A DNA stretch of 64,000 bases. It comes from Atherix ibis. Taxonomy: Eukaryota > Arthropoda > Insecta > Diptera > Athericidae. The position numbers and the translations under genes are program-made. Location: the NCBI GenBank assembly GCA_958298945.1, contig OY282608.1:64146951-64210950 (forward strand), given 5' to 3'. Positions within the stretch are counted from its first letter, which is position 1. Each line of letters starts with the position of its first letter. The notes beneath the pieces were generated by a model. It was not told where the DNA came from. It saw only the letters and a program-made list of their open reading frames with translations, and ran no database searches. Of this stretch, positions 19,915 to 32,300 are shown piece by piece.

Positions 19915-22417
19915 TTGTTGGTTTGTTGGATTGTTGGTTTGTTGGCTTGTTGGTTTGTTGGTTTGTTGGCTTGTTGGTTTGTTGGCTTGTTGGTTACTTA
20001 GTTTGTTGGTTTGTTAGTTTGTTGGCTTGTTGGCTTGTTGGTTTGTTGGTTTGTTGGCTTGTTGGATTGTTGGTTTGTTGGTTTGTTGGTTTGTAGGCTT
20101 GTTGGTTTGTTGGTTTGTTGGCTTGTTGGCTTGTTGGCTTGTTCGATTGTTGGTTTGTTGGTTTGTTGGTTTGTTTGCTTGTTGGTTTGTTGGTTTGTTG
20201 GCTTGTGGGTTTGTTGGTTTGCTGGTTTGTTGGCTTGTTGGTTTGTTGGTTTGTTGGCTTGTTGGCTGGTTGGTTTATTTGTTTGTTGGTTTGTTCGTTT
20301 GTTAGTTTGTTGGTTTGTTGGCTTGTTGGCTTGTTGGTTTGTTGGTTTTTTGGTTTGTTGGTTTGTTGGTTTGTTGGGTTGTTGGTTTGTTGGTTTGTTG
20401 GTTTATTTGTTTGTTGGTTTGTTGGCTTGTTGGTTTGTTGGTTTGTTGGTTTGTTGGTTTGTTGGCTTGTTGGTTTGTTGGTTTGTTGGCTTGTTGGCTT
20501 GCTGGTTTGCTGGTTTGTTGGCTTGTTGGTTACTTAGCTTTTGGTTTGTTGGCATGTTGGTTTGTTGGTTTGTTGGTTTGTTGGCTTGTTGGTTTGTTGG
20601 TTTGTTCGTTTGTTGGTTTGTTGGTTAATTGGTTTGTTGGTTTGTTGGTTTGTTGGCTTGTGGGTTTGTTGGTTTCTTGGTTTTTTGGTTTGTTGGTTTG
20701 TTGGTTTGTAGGTTTGTAGGTTTGTTGGTTTGTTGGTTTGTTGGTTTGTTGGTTTGTTCGTTTGTTGGTTTGTTGGTTAATTGGTTTGTTGGTTTGTTGG
20801 TTTGTTGGTTTGTTGGTTTGTTGGTTTGTTGGTTTGTTGGTTTATTTGTTTGTTGGTTTGTTGGTTTGTTGGTTTGTTGGTTTATTTGTTTGTTGGTTTG
20901 TTGGTTTGTAGGTTTGTTGGTTTGTTGGTTTGTTGGTTTGTTGGTTTGTTGGTTTGTTGGTTTGTTGGTTTGTTAGTTTGTTCGTTTGTTGGTTTGTTGG
21001 TTAATTGGTTTGTTGGTTTGTTGGTTTGTTGGCTTGTTGGTTTGTTGGTTTCTTGGTTTTTTGGTTTGTTGGTTAGTTGGTTTGTTGGTTTGTTGGTTTA
21101 TTCGTTCGACGGTTTGTTGGTTTGTTGGTTTGTTGGTTTGTTGGTTTGTTTGTTTGTTGGTTACTTAGTTTGTTGGTTTGTTGGCATGTTGGTTTATTGG
21201 TTTGTTGGTTTGTTTGCTTGTTGGTTTGTTGGTTTGTTGGCTTGTTGGCTTGTTGGTGTGTTGGTTTGTTGGTTTGTTGGTTTGTTGGCTTGTTGGTTTG
21301 TTGGTTTGTTGGCTTGTTGGTTTGTTGGTTTGTTGGTTTGTTGGTTTGTTGGCTTGTTGGCTTGTTGGTTTGTTGGTTTGTTGGCTTGTTGGTTTGTTGG
21401 TTTGTTGGCTTGTTGGTTTGTTGCTTTGTTGGTTTGTTGGTTTGTTGGCTTGTTGGGTTGTTGGTTTGTTAGTTTGTTGGCTTTTTGGTTACTTGGTTTG
21501 TTGGTTTGTTGGTTTGTTCGTTTGTTGGTTTGTTGGTTAATTGGTTTGTTGGTTTGTAGGTTTGTTGGCTTGTTGGTATGTTGGTTTGTTGGTTTTTTGG
21601 TTTGTTGGTTTGTTGGTTTGTTGGTTTGTTGGTTTGTTCGTTTGATGGTTTGTTTGTTTGTTGGTTTTTTGGTTTGTTGGTTTGTTGGTTTGTTGGTTTC
21701 TTGGTTTGTTGGTTTGTTGATTTGTTGATTTGTTGGTTTGTTGGCATGTTGGTTTGTTGGTTTGTTGGTTTGTTGGCTTGTTGGTTTGTTGGTTTGTTGG
21801 CTTGTTGGCTTGTTGGTTTGTGGGTTTGTTGGTTTGTTGGTTTGTTGGCTTGTTGGTTTGTTGGTTTGTGGGCTTGTTGGCTTGTTGGTTTGTTGGTTTG
21901 TTGGTTTGTTGGCTTGTTGGCTTGTTGGTTTGTTGGTTTGTTGGTTTGTTGGCTTGTTGGTTTGTTGGCTTGTTGGTTTGTTGGTTTGTTGGTTTGTTGG
22001 CTTGTTGGCTTGTTGGCTAGTTGGTTTGTTGTTTTGTTGGCTTGTTGGCTTTTAGGTTTTTTGGTTTGTTGGTTTGTTGGTTTGTTGGTTTGTTGGTTTG
22101 TTGGTTTGTTGGTTTATTTGTTTGTTGGTTTGTTGGTTGGTTGGTTTGTTGGTTTGTTGGCTTGTTGGCTTGTTGGTTTGTTGGTTTGTTGGTTTTTTGT
22201 TTTGTTGGTTTGTTGGTTTGTTGGTTTGTTGGTTTGTTGGTTTGTTGGTTTGTTGGTTTGCTGGCTTGTTGGTTTGTTGGCTTGTTGGCTTGTTGGTTTG
22301 TTAGTTTCTTGGCTTTTTGGTTACTTGGTTTGTTGGTTTGTTGGTTTGTTGGCTTGTTGGTTTGTTGGCTTGTTGGTTTGTTGGTTTGTTGGTTTGTTGG
22401 TTCGTTGGTTTGTTGGC
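19915..22417 (+). repeat. 2503-bp tandem duplication, copy 1
   Basis: Repeated immediately downstream at a constant 2503-bp spacing. Upstream identity is lost at 19914/22417 (A against C). Contents: AGCTTTTGG slip at 20536, GTTAATTGG near 20631, 20775 and 20999, TTCGTTCGACGG at 21101, TTCGTTTGATGG at 21637, GGCATG near 21744, GGCTAGTTGG near 22016, and TTTTTTGTTTTG near 22193. The length is one base short of 313 octamers because of the single -1 slip. Confidence 0.95.
20536..20544 (+). other. Inherited phase slip AGCTTTTGG, first of seven copies
   Basis: The octamer AGTTTGTT after GGTTACTT is replaced by the 7-mer AGCTTTT. The same slip occurs at 23039, 33493, 36644, 39987, 41643 and 43738, always between GGTTACTT and GGTTTGTTGGCATG. 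Shared identical context means these seven are copies of one event and trace one block lineage through 20-44 kb. Confidence 0.93.
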
Positions 22418-24935
22418 TTGTTGGTTTGTTGGATTGTTGGTTTGTTGGCTTGTTGGTTTGTTGGTTTGTTGGCTTGTTGGTTTGTTGGCTTGTTGGTTAC
22501 TTAGTTTGTTGGTTTGTTAGTTTGTTGGCTTGTTGGCTTGTTGGTTTGTTGGTTTGTTGGCTTGTTGGATTGTTGGTTTGTTGGTTTGTTGGTTTGTAGG
22601 CTTGTTGGTTTGTTGGTTTGTTGGCTTGTTGGCTTGTTGGCTTGTTCGATTGTTGGTTTGTTGGTTTGTTGGTTTGTTTGCTTGTTGGTTTGTTGGTTTG
22701 TTGGCTTGTGGGTTTGTTGGTTTGCTGGTTTGTTGGCTTGTTGGTTTGTTGGTTTGTTGGCTTGTTGGCTGGTTGGTTTATTTGTTTGTTGGTTTGTTCG
22801 TTTGTTAGTTTGTTGGTTTGTTGGCTTGTTGGCTTGTTGGTTTGTTGGTTTTTTGGTTTGTTGGTTTGTTGGTTTGTTGGGTTGTTGGTTTGTTGGTTTG
22901 TTGGTTTATTTGTTTGTTGGTTTGTTGGCTTGTTGGTTTGTTGGTTTGTTGGTTTGTTGGTTTGTTGGCTTGTTGGTTTGTTGGTTTGTTGGCTTGTTGG
23001 CTTGCTGGTTTGCTGGTTTGTTGGCTTGTTGGTTACTTAGCTTTTGGTTTGTTGGCATGTTGGTTTGTTGGTTTGTTGGTTTGTTGGCTTGTTGGTTTGT
23101 TGGTTTGTTCGTTTGTTGGTTTGTTGGTTAATTGGTTTGTTGGTTTGTTGGTTTGTTGGCTTGTGGGTTTGTTGGTTTCTTGGTTTTTTGGTTTGTTGGT
23201 TTGTTGGTTTGTAGGTTTGTAGGTTTGTTGGTTTGTTGGTTTGTTGGTTTGTTGGTTTGTTCGTTTGTTGGTTTGTTGGTTAATTGGTTTGTTGGTTTGT
23301 TGGTTTGTTGGTTTGTTGGTTTGTTGGTTTGTTGGTTTGTTGGTTTATTTGTTTGTTGGTTTGTTGGTTTGTTGGTTTGTTGGTTTATTTGTTTGTTGGT
23401 TTGTTGGTTTGTAGGTTTGTTGGTTTGTTGGTTTGTTGGTTTGTTGGTTTGTTGGTTTGTTGGTTTGTTGGTTTGTTAGTTTGTTCGTTTGTTGGTTTGT
23501 TGGTTAATTGGTTTGTTGGTTTGTTGGTTTGTTGGCTTGTTGGTTTGTTGGTTTCTTGGTTTTTTGGTTTGTTGGTTAGTTGGTTTGTTGGTTTGTTGGT
23601 TTATTCGTTCGACGGTTTGTTGGTTTGTTGGTTTGTTGGTTTGTTGGTTTGTTTGTTTGTTGGTTACTTAGTTTGTTGGTTTGTTGGCATGTTGGTTTAT
23701 TGGTTTGTTGGTTTGTTTGCTTGTTGGTTTGTTGGTTTGTTGGCTTGTTGGCTTGTTGGTGTGTTGGTTTGTTGGTTTGTTGGTTTGTTGGCTTGTTGGT
23801 TTGTTGGTTTGTTGGCTTGTTGGTTTGTTGGTTTGTTGGTTTGTTGGTTTGTTGGCTTGTTGGCTTGTTGGTTTGTTGGTTTGTTGGCTTGTTGGTTTGT
23901 TGGTTTGTTGGCTTGTTGGTTTGTTGCTTTGTTGGTTTGTTGGTTTGTTGGCTTGTTGGGTTGTTGGTTTGTTAGTTTGTTGGCTTTTTGGTTACTTGGT
24001 TTGTTGGTTTGTTGGTTTGTTCGTTTGTTGGTTTGTTGGTTAATTGGTTTGTTGGTTTGTAGGTTTGTTGGCTTGTTGGTATGTTGGTTTGTTGGTTTTT
24101 TGGTTTGTTGGTTTGTTGGTTTGTTGGTTTGTTGGTTTGTTCGTTTGATGGTTTGTTTGTTTGTTGGTTTTTTGGTTTGTTGGTTTGTTGGTTTGTTGGT
24201 TTCTTGGTTTGTTGGTTTGTTGATTTGTTGATTTGTTGGTTTGTTGGCATGTTGGTTTGTTGGTTTGTTGGTTTGTTGGCTTGTTGGTTTGTTGGTTTGT
24301 TGGCTTGTTGGCTTGTTGGTTTGTGGGTTTGTTGGTTTGTTGGTTTGTTGGCTTGTTGGTTTGTTGGTTTGTGGGCTTGTTGGCTTCTTGGTTTGTTGGT
24401 TTGTTGGTTTGTTGGCTTGTTGGCTTGTTGGTTTGTTGGTTTGTTGGTTTGTTGGCTTGTTGGTTTGTTGGCTTGTTGGTTTGTTGGTTTGTTGGTTTGT
24501 TGGCTTGTTGGCTTGTTGGCTAGTTGGTTTGTTGTTTTGTTGGCTTGTTGGCTTTTAGGTTTTTTGGTTTGTTGGTTTGTTGGTTTGTTGGTTTGTTGGT
24601 TTGTTGGTTTGTTGGTTTATTTGTTTGTTGGTTTGTTGGTTGGTTGGTTTGTTGGTTTGTTGGCTTGTTGGCTTGTTGGTTTGTTGGTTTGTTGGTTTTT
24701 TGTTTTGTTGGTTTGTTGGTTTGTTGGTTTGTTGGTTTGTTGGTTTGTTGGTTTGTTGGTTTGCTGGCTTGTTGGTTTGTTGGCTTGTTGGCTTGTTGGT
24801 TTGTTAGTTTCTTGGCTTTTTGGTTACTTGGTTTGTTGGTTTGTTGGTTTGTTGGCTTGTTGGTTTGTTGGCTTGTTGGTTTGTTGGTTTGTTGGTTTGT
24901 TGGTTCGTTGGTTTGTTGGCTTGTTGGTTTGTTGG
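22418..24935 (+). repeat. 2503-bp tandem duplication, copy 2
   Basis: Same content and order as copy 1. The difference I found is C at 24387 (GGCTTCTTGG) where copy 1 has G at 21884. Homology ends at 24935, with A at 22433 against T at 24936, so the overlap past the unit length is about 15 bases. As for the 3096-bp pair, this is either a very recent event or an assembly artefact. Confidence 0.95.
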
Positions 24936-25750
24936 TTTGTTGGCTTGTTGGCTTGTTGGTTTGTTGGTGTGTTGGCTTGTTGGCTTGTTGGTTTGTTGGT
25001 TTGTTGGCTTGTTGGTTTGTTGGTTTTTTGGTTTGTTGGCTTGTTGGCTTGTTGGCTAGTTGGTTTGTTGTTTTGTTGGCTTGTTGGCTTGTTGGTTTTT
25101 TGGTTTGTTGGTTTGTTGGTTTGTTGGTTTGTTGAATTGTTGGTTTGTTGGTTTATTTGTTTGTTGGTTTGTTGGTTGGTTGGTTTGTTGGTTTGTTGGC
25201 TTGTTGGCTTGTTGGTTTGTTGGTTTGTTGGTTTTTTGTTTTGTTGGTTTGTTGGTTTGTTGGTTTATTGGTTTGTTGGTTTGTTGGTTTGTTGGTTTGC
25301 TGGTTTGTTGGTTTGTTGGCTTGTTGGCTTGTTGGTTTGTTGGTTTGTTTGCTTGTTGGTTTGTTAGTTTCTTGGCTTTTTGGTTACTTGGTTTGTTGGT
25401 TTGTTGGTTTGTTGGTTTGTTGGTTTGTTGGCTTGTTGGTTTGTTGGTTTGTTGGTTTGTTGGTTTGTTGGCTTGTTGGCTTGTTGGCTTGTTGGTTTGT
25501 TAGTTTGTTGGTTTTTTGGTTACTTGGTTTGTTGGTTTGTTGGTTTGTTGGCTTGTTGGTTTGTTGGCTTGTTGGTTTGTTGGTTTGTTGGTTTGTTGGT
25601 TCGTTGGCTTGTTGGTTTGTTGGTTTGTTGGTTTGTTGGTTTGTTGGCTTGTTGGCTTGTTGGCTTGTTGGTTTGTTAGTTTGTTGGTTTTTTGGTTACT
25701 TGGTTTGTTGGTTTGTTGGTTTGTTGGCTTGTTGGTTTGTTGGCTTGTTG
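24936..25750 (+). repeat. Block with TTTTTTGTTTTG and GGCTAGTTGG modules
   Basis: It resembles parts of the left blocks and of 10.5-11.1 kb: GGCTAGTTGG near 25054, TTTATTTGTTTG near 25152, a GGTTGG half-octamer slip near 25176, TTTTTTGTTTTG near 25232, and GGTTACTTGG near 25381, 25517 and 25693. The last three are 136 and 176 bp apart, again short-period amplification of one module. Confidence 0.72.
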
Positions 25751-27581
25751 GTTTGTTGGTTTGTTGGTTTGTTGGTTCGTTGGTTTGTTGGCTTGTTGGT
25801 TTGTTGGTTTGTTGGCTTGTTGGCTTGTTGGTTTGTTGGTGTGTTGGCTTGTTGGTTTGTTGGTTTGTTGGCTTGTTGGCTTGTTGCTTTGTTGGTTTGT
25901 TGGTTTGTTGGCTTGTTGGCTTGTTGGCTTGTTGGTTTGTTAGTTTGTTGGTTTTTTGGTTACTTGGTTTGTTGGTTTGTTGGTTTGTTGGCTTGTTGGT
26001 TTGTTGGCTTGTTGGTTTGTTGGTTTGTTTGTTTGTTGGTTCGTTGGCTTGTTGCTTTGTTGGTTTATTGGTTTGTTGGCTTGTTGGCTTGTTGGTTTGT
26101 TAGTTTCTTGGCTTTTTGGTTACTTGGTTTGTTGGTTTGTTGGTTTGTTGGCTTGTTGGTTTGTTGACTTGTTGGTTTGTTGGTTTGTTGGTTTGTTGGT
26201 TCGTTGGTTTGTTGGCTTGTTGGTTTGTTGGTTTGTTGGCTTGTTGGCTTGTTGGCTTGTTGGTTTGTTGGTGTGTTGGCTTGTTGGTTTGTTGGTTTGT
26301 TGGCTTGTTGGCTTGTGTGCTTGTTGCTTTGTTGGTTTGTTGGTTTGTTGGCTTGTTGGCTTGTTGGCTTGTTGGTTTGTTAGTTTGTTGGTTTTTTGGT
26401 TACTTGGTTTGTTGGTTTGTTGGTTTGTTGGCTTGTTGGTTTGTTGGCTTGTTGGTTTGTTGGTTTGTTGGTTTGTTGGTTTGTTGGCTTGTTGGCTTGT
26501 TGGTTTGTTGGTTTGTTGGCTTGTTGGTTTGTTGATTTGTTGGCTTGTTGGTTTGTTGCTTTGTTGGCTTGTTGGCTTGTTGGTTTGTTGGTTTGTTGGC
26601 TTGTTGGTTACTTAGTTTGTTGGTTTGTTGGTTTGTTGGTTTGTTGGTTTGTTTGCTTGTTGGCTTGTTGGCTTGTTGGTTTGTTGGTTAGTTTGTTTGT
26701 TGGTTTGTTAGGTTGTTGGTTTGTTGGCTTGTTGGTTTGTTGGTTTGTTGGTTTTTTGGTTTGTTGGTTTGTTGGTTTGTTGGTTTGTTGGTCTGTTGGT
26801 TTATTTGTTTATTGGTTTGTTGGCTTGTTGGTTTGTTGGTTTGTTGGTTTGTTGGCTTATTGGTTTGTTGGTTTGTTGGCTTGTTGGCTTGCTGGTTTGT
26901 TGGTTTGTTGGCTTGTTGGTTACTTAGTTTGTTGGTTTGTTGGCATGTTGGTTTATTGGTTTGTTGGTTTGTTTGCTTGTTGGTTTGTTGGTTTGTTGGC
27001 TTGTTGGCTTGTTGGTTTGTTGGTTTGTTGGTTTGTTGGTTTGTTGGTTTGCTGGCTTGTTGGTTTGTTGGTTTGTTGGCTTGTTGGTTTGTTGGTTTGT
27101 TGGTTTGTTGGTTTGTTGGCTTGTTGGCTTGGTGGTTTGTTGGTTTGTTGGCTTGTTGGTTTGTTGGTTTGTTGGCTTGTTGGTTTGTTGCTTTGTTGGT
27201 TTGTTGGTTTGTTGGCTTGTTGGGTTGTTGGTTTGTTAGTTTGTTGGCTTTTTGGTTACTTGGTTTGTTGGTTTGTTGGTTTGTTCGTTTGTTGGTTTGT
27301 TGGTTAATTGGTTTGTTGGTTTGTAGGTTTGTTGGCTTGTTGGTATGTTGGTATGTTGGTTTGTTGGTTTTTTGGTTTGTTGGTTTGTTGGTTTGTTGGT
27401 TTGTTGGTTTGTTCGTTTGATGGTTTGTTTGTTTGTTGGTTTTTTGGTTTGTTGGTTTGTTGGTTTGTTGGTTTGTTGGTTTCTTGGTTTGTTGGTTTGT
27501 TGATTTGTTGATTTGTTGGTTTGTTGGCATGTTGGTTTGTTGGTTTGTTGGTTTGTTGGCTTTTTGGTTTGTTGGTTTGTT
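25751..27581 (+). repeat. 1.8-kb tandem pair, copy 1
   Basis: Markers recur 1832 bp downstream at the left end, 1808 bp in the middle and 1800 bp at the right end, so the second copy lost 24 and then 8 bp. Shared features include CTTGTGTGCTTG near 26313, GTTGACTTG near 26165, TTAGGTTGTTGG near 26708, GGCATG near 26943, and a doubled GGTATGTTGGTATG near 27341. The doubled GGTATG is peculiar to this pair; other blocks have it once. Boundaries are approximate. Confidence 0.8.
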
Positions 27582-29390
27582 GGCTTGTTGGCTTGTTGGT
27601 TTGTTGGTTTGTTGGTTTGTTGGCTTGTTGGTTTGTTGGTTTGTTGGCTTGTTGGCTTGTTGGTTTGTTGGTGTGTTGGCTTGTTGGTTTGTTGGTTTGT
27701 TGGCTTGTTGGCTTGTTGCTTTGTTGGTTTGTTGGTTTGTTGGCTTGTTGGCTTGTTGGCTTGTTGGTTTGTTAGTTTGTTGGTTTTTTGGTTACTTGGT
27801 TTGTTGGTTTGTTGGTTTGTTGGCTTGTTGGTTTGTTGGCTTGTTGGTTTGTTGGTTTGTTGGTTTGTTGGTTCGTTGGCTTGTTGCTTTGTTGGTTTAT
27901 TGGTTTGTTGGCTTGTTGGCTTGTTGGTTTGTTAGTTTCTTGGCTTTTTGGTTACTTGGTTTGTTGGTTTGTTGGTTTGTTGGCTTGTTGGTTTGTTGAC
28001 TTGTTGGTTTGTTGGTTTGTTGGTTTGTTGGTTCGTTGGTTTGTTGGCTTGTTGGTTTGTTGGTTTGTTGGCTTGTTGGCTTGTTGGCTTGTTGGTTTGT
28101 TGGTGTGTTGGCTTGTTGGTTTGTTGGTTTGTTGGCTTGTTGGCTTGTGTGCTTGTTGCTTTGTTGGTTTGTTGGCTTGTTGGCTTGTTGGCTTGTTGGT
28201 TTGTTAGTTTGTTGGTATTTTGGTTACTTGGTTTGTTGGTTTGTTGGTTTGTTGGCTTGTTGGTTTGTTGGCTTGTTGGTTTGTTGGTTTGTTGGTTTGT
28301 TGGCTTGTTGGCTTGTTGGTTTGTTGGTTTGTTGGCTTGTTGGTTTGTTGATTTGTTGGCTTGTTGGTTTGTTGCTTTGTTGGCTTGTTGGCTTGTTGGT
28401 TTGTTGGTTTGTTGGCTTGTTGGTTACTTAGTTTGTTGGTTTGTTGGTTTGTTGGTTTGTTGGTTTGTTGGCTTGTTGGCTTGTTGGTTTGTCGGTTAGT
28501 TTGTTTGTTGGTTTGTTAGGTTGTTGGTTTGTTGGCTTGTTGGTTTGTTGGTTTGTTGGTTTTTTGGTTTGTTGGTTTGTTGGTTTGTTGGTTTGTTGGT
28601 CTGTTGGTTTATTTGTTTATTGGTTTGTTGGCTTGTTGGTTTGTTGGTTTGTTGGTTTGTTGGCTTATTGGTTTGTTAGTTTGTTGGCTTGTTGGCTTGC
28701 TGGTTTGTTGGTTTGTTGGCTTGTTGGTTACTTAGTTTGTTGGTTTGTTGGCATGTTGGTTTATTGGTTTGTTGGTTTGTTTGCTTGTTGGTTTGTTGGT
28801 TTGTTGGCTTGTTGGCTTGTTGGTTTGTTGGTTTGTTGGTTTGTTGGTTTGCTGGCTTGTTGGTTTGTTTGTTTGTTGGCTTGTTGGTTTGTTGGTTTGT
28901 TGGTTTGTTGGTTTGTTGGGTTGTTGGCTTGGTGGTTTGTTGGTTTGTTGGCTTGTTGGTTTGTTGGTTTGTTGGCTTGTTGGTTTGTTGCTTTGTTGGT
29001 TTGTTGGTTTGTTGGCTTGTTGGGTTGTTGGTTTGTTAGTTTGTTGGCTTTTTGGTTACTTGGTTTGTTGGTTTGTTGGTTTGTTCGTGTGTTGGTTTGT
29101 TGGTTAATTGGTTTGTTGGTTTGTAGGTTTGTTGGCTTGTTGGTATGTTGGTATGTTGGTTTGTTGGTTTTTTGGTTTGTTGGTTTGTTGGTTTGTTGGT
29201 TTGTTGGTTTGTTCGTTTGATGGTTTGTTTGTTTGTTGGTTTTTTGGTTTGTTGGTTTGTTGGTTTGTTGGTTTCTTGGTTTGTTGGTTTGTTGATTTGT
29301 GGATTTATTGGTTTGTTGGCATGTTGGTTTGTTGGTTTGTTGGTTTGTTGGCTTTTTGGTTTGTTGGTTTGTTGGCTTGTTGGCTTGTTG
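27582..29390 (+). repeat. 1.8-kb tandem pair, copy 2
   Basis: Same order of markers as copy 1: GTTGACTTG near 27996, CTTGTGTGCTTG near 28145, TTAGGTTGTTGG near 28517, GGCATG near 28750, and doubled GGTATG near 29141. Private changes include GGTATTTTGG near 28213, TTCGTGTGTTGG near 29085 and GTGGATTTATTGG near 29299. It is clearly more diverged from copy 1 than the 2503- and 3096-bp pairs are from each other. Confidence 0.8.
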
Positions 29391-31300
29391 GTTTGTTGGT
29401 TTGTTGGTTTGTTGGCTTGTTGGTTTGTTGGTTTGTTGGCTTGTTGGTTTGTTTGTTTGTTGGTTTGTTGGCTTGTTGGCTTCTTGGTTTGTTGGTTTGT
29501 TGGTTTGTTGGTTTGTTGGCTTGTTGGCTTGTTGGCTAGTTGGTTTGTTGTTTTGTTGGCTTGTTGGCTTGTTGGTTTTTTGGTTTGTTGGTTTGTTGGT
29601 TTGTTGGTTTGTTGGTTTGTTGGTTTGTTGGTTTGTTGGTTTGTTGGTTTATTTGTTTGTTGGTTTGTTGGTTGGTTGGTTTGTTGGTTTGTTGGCTTGT
29701 TGGCTTGTTGGTTTGTTGGTTTGTTGGTTTTTTGTTTTGTTGGTTTGTTGGTTTGTTGGTTTGTTGGTTTGTTGGTTTGTTGGTTTGCTGGTTTGTTGGT
29801 TTATTGGCTTGTTGGCTTGTTGGTTTGTTGGTTTGTTGGCTTGTTGGTTTGTTAGTTTCTTGGCTTTTTGGTTACTTGGTTTGTTGGTTTGTTGGTTTGT
29901 TGGCTTGTTGGTTTGTTGGCTTGTTGGTTTGTTGGTTTGTTGGTTTGTTGGTTCGTTGGTTTGTTGGCTTGTTGGTTTGTTGGTTTGTTGGCTTGTTGGC
30001 TTGTTGGTTTGTTGGTGTGTTGGCTTGTTTTTTTGTTGGTTAGTTGGCTTGTTGGCTTGTTGGCTTGTTGCTTTGTTGGTTTGTTGGTTTGTTGGCTTGT
30101 TGGCTTGTTGGCTTGTTGGTTTGTTAGTTTGTTGGTTTTTTGGTTACTTGGTTTGTTGGTTTGTTGGTTTGTTGGCTTGTTGGTTTGTTGGTTTGTTGGT
30201 TTGTTGGTTCGTTGGCTTGTTGCTTTACTGGTTTATTGGTTTGTTGGCTTGTTGGCTTGTTGGTTTTTTAGTTTCTTGGCTTTTTGGTTACTTTGTTTGT
30301 TGGTTTGTTAGTTTGTTGGTTTTTTGGTTACTTGGTTTGTTGGTTTGTTGGTTTGTTGGCTTGTTGGTTTGTTGGCTTGTTGGTTTGTTGGTTTGTTGGT
30401 TTGTTGGTTTGTTGGCTTGTTGGCTTATTGGTTTGTTGGTTTGTTGGTTTGTTGGCTTGTTGGCTTGTTGGCTAGTTGGTTTGTTGTTTTGTTGGCTTGT
30501 TGGCTTGTTGGTTTTTTGGTTTGTTGGTTTGTTGGTTTGTTGGTTTGTTGGTTTGTTGGTTTGTTGGTTTGTTGGTTTGTTGGTTTGTTGGTTTGTTGGT
30601 TTGTTGGTTTGTTGGTTTGCTGGTTTGTTGGTTTGTTGGCTTGTTGGCTTGTTGGTTTGTTGGTTTGTTGGCTTGTTGGTTTGTTAGTTTCTTGGCTTTT
30701 TGGTTACTTGGTTTGTTGGTTTGTTGGTTTGTTGGCTTGTTGGTTTGTTGGCTTGTTGGTTTGTTGGTTTGTTGGTTTGTTGGTTTGTTGGTTTGTTGGC
30801 TTGTTGGTTTGTTGGTTTGTTGGTTTGTTGGTTCGTTGGTTTGTTGGCTTGTTGGTTTGTTGGTTTGTTGGCTTGTTGGCTTGTTGGTTTGTTGGTGTGT
30901 TGGCTTGTTGGTTTGTTGGTTTGTTGGCTTGTTGGCTTGTTGGCTTGTTGCTTTGTTGGTTTGTTGTTTTGTTGGCTTGTTGGCTTGTTGGATTGTTGGT
31001 TTGTTAGTTTGTTGGTTTTTTGGTTACTTGGTTTGTTGGTTTGTTGGTTTGTTGGCTTGTTGGTTTGTTGGCTTGTTGGTTTGTTGGTTTGTTGGTTTGT
31101 TGGCTTGTTGGCTTGTTGGTTTGTGTGTTTGTTGGCTTGTTGGTTTGTTGATTTGTTGGCTTGTTGGTTTGTTGCTTTGTTGGCTTGTTGGCTTGTTGGT
31201 TTGTTGGTTTGTTGGCTTGTTGGTTACTTAGTTTGTTGGTTTGTTGGTTTGTTGGTTTGTTGGCTTGTTGGCTTGTTGGTTTATTGGTTAGTTCGTTTGT
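29391..31300 (+). repeat. Mixed modules, left-block and 10-16 kb types
   Basis: GGCTAGTTGG with TTTGTTTTGTTGGC occurs near 29534 and 30474, 936-940 bp apart. GGTTACTTGG modules occur near 29870, 30141, 30326, 30702 and 31021. The segment 30,000-30,060 carries a T7 run (CTTGTTTTTTTGTTGG) not seen elsewhere. Order is scrambled relative to the other blocks, so I annotate it as a composite rather than a copy of a single parent. Confidence 0.65.
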
Positions 31301-32300
31301 TGGTTTGTTAGTTTGTTGGTTTGTTTGCTTGTTGGCTTGTTGGTTTGTTGGTTTTTTGGTTTGTTGGTTTGTTGGTTTGTTGGTTTGTTGGTCTGTTGGT
31401 TTATTTGTTTATTGGTTTGTCGGCTTGTTGGTTTGTTGGTTTGTTGGTTTGTTGGCTTATTGGTTTGTTGGTTTGTTGGCTTGTTGGCTTGCTGGTTTGT
31501 TGGTTTGTTCGCTTGTTGGTTACTTAGTTTGTTGGTTTGTTGGCATGTTGGTTTATTGGTTTGTTGGTTTGTTTGCTTGTTGGTTTGTTAATTGTTGGCT
31601 TGTTGGCTTGTTGGTTTGTTGGTTTGTTGGTTTGTTGGTTTGCTGGCTTGTTGGTTTGTTGGTTTGTTGGCTTGTTGGTTTGTTGGTTTGTTGGTTTGTT
31701 GGTTTGTTGGCTTGTTGGCTTGGTGGTTTGTTGGTTTGTTGGCTTGTTGGTTTGTTGGTTTGTTGGCTTGTTGGTTTGTTGCTTTATTGGTTTGTTGGTT
31801 TGTTGGCTTGTTGGGTTGTTGGTTTGTTAGTTTGTTGGCTTTTTGGTTACTTGGTTTGTTGGTTTGTTGGTTTGTTCGTTTGTTGGTTTGTTGGTTAATT
31901 GGTTTGTTGGTTTGTAGGTTTGTTGGCTTGTTGGTATGTTGGTTTGTTGGTTTTTTGGTTTGTTGGTTTGTAAGTTTGTTGGTTTGTTGGTTTGTTCGTT
32001 TGATGGTTTGTTTGTTTGTTGGTTTTTTGGTTTGTTGGTTTGTTGGTTTGTTGGTTACTTGGTTTGTTGGTTTGTTGATTTGTTGATTTGTTGGTTTGTT
32101 GGCATGTTGGTTTGTTGGTTTGTTGGTTTGTTGGCTTGTTGGTTTGTTGGTTTGTTGGTTTGTTGGCTTGTTGGCTTGTTGGTTTGTTGGTTTGTTGGTT
32201 TGTTGGCTTGTTGGTTTGTTGGTTTGTTGGCTTGTTGGTTTGTTGGTTTGTTGGTTTGTTGGCTTGTTGGCTTGTTGGTTTGTTAGTTTATTGGCTTGTT
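31301..32300 (+). repeat. Copy of the TTTATTTGTTTATTGG-to-GATGG block
   Basis: It matches 26.7-27.5 kb at a constant spacing of 4600 bp up to the TTAATTGTTGG slip at 31588. It then continues through GTTAATTGG near 31892, a GTAAGTTTG variant near 31969, TTCGTTTGATGG near 31994 and GGCATG near 32101. GGTTACTTGG near 32053 replaces the GGTTTCTTGG found here in sister blocks. Confidence 0.75.
31588..31598 (+). other. Octamer phase slip (-1), TTAATTGTTGG
   Basis: One octamer is reduced to seven bases (AATTGTT) between normal units. The change also creates a TTAA and lies in a block whose sister copies (26.9, 28.8 kb) lack it, so it is a private event. Confidence 0.88.

Noticed and set aside
20536..20544. 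Independent recurrent slippage as the cause of the seven AGCTTTTGG sites
   Set aside because: Flanking variants are the same at all seven sites and the spacing matches block duplications, so common descent is simpler.
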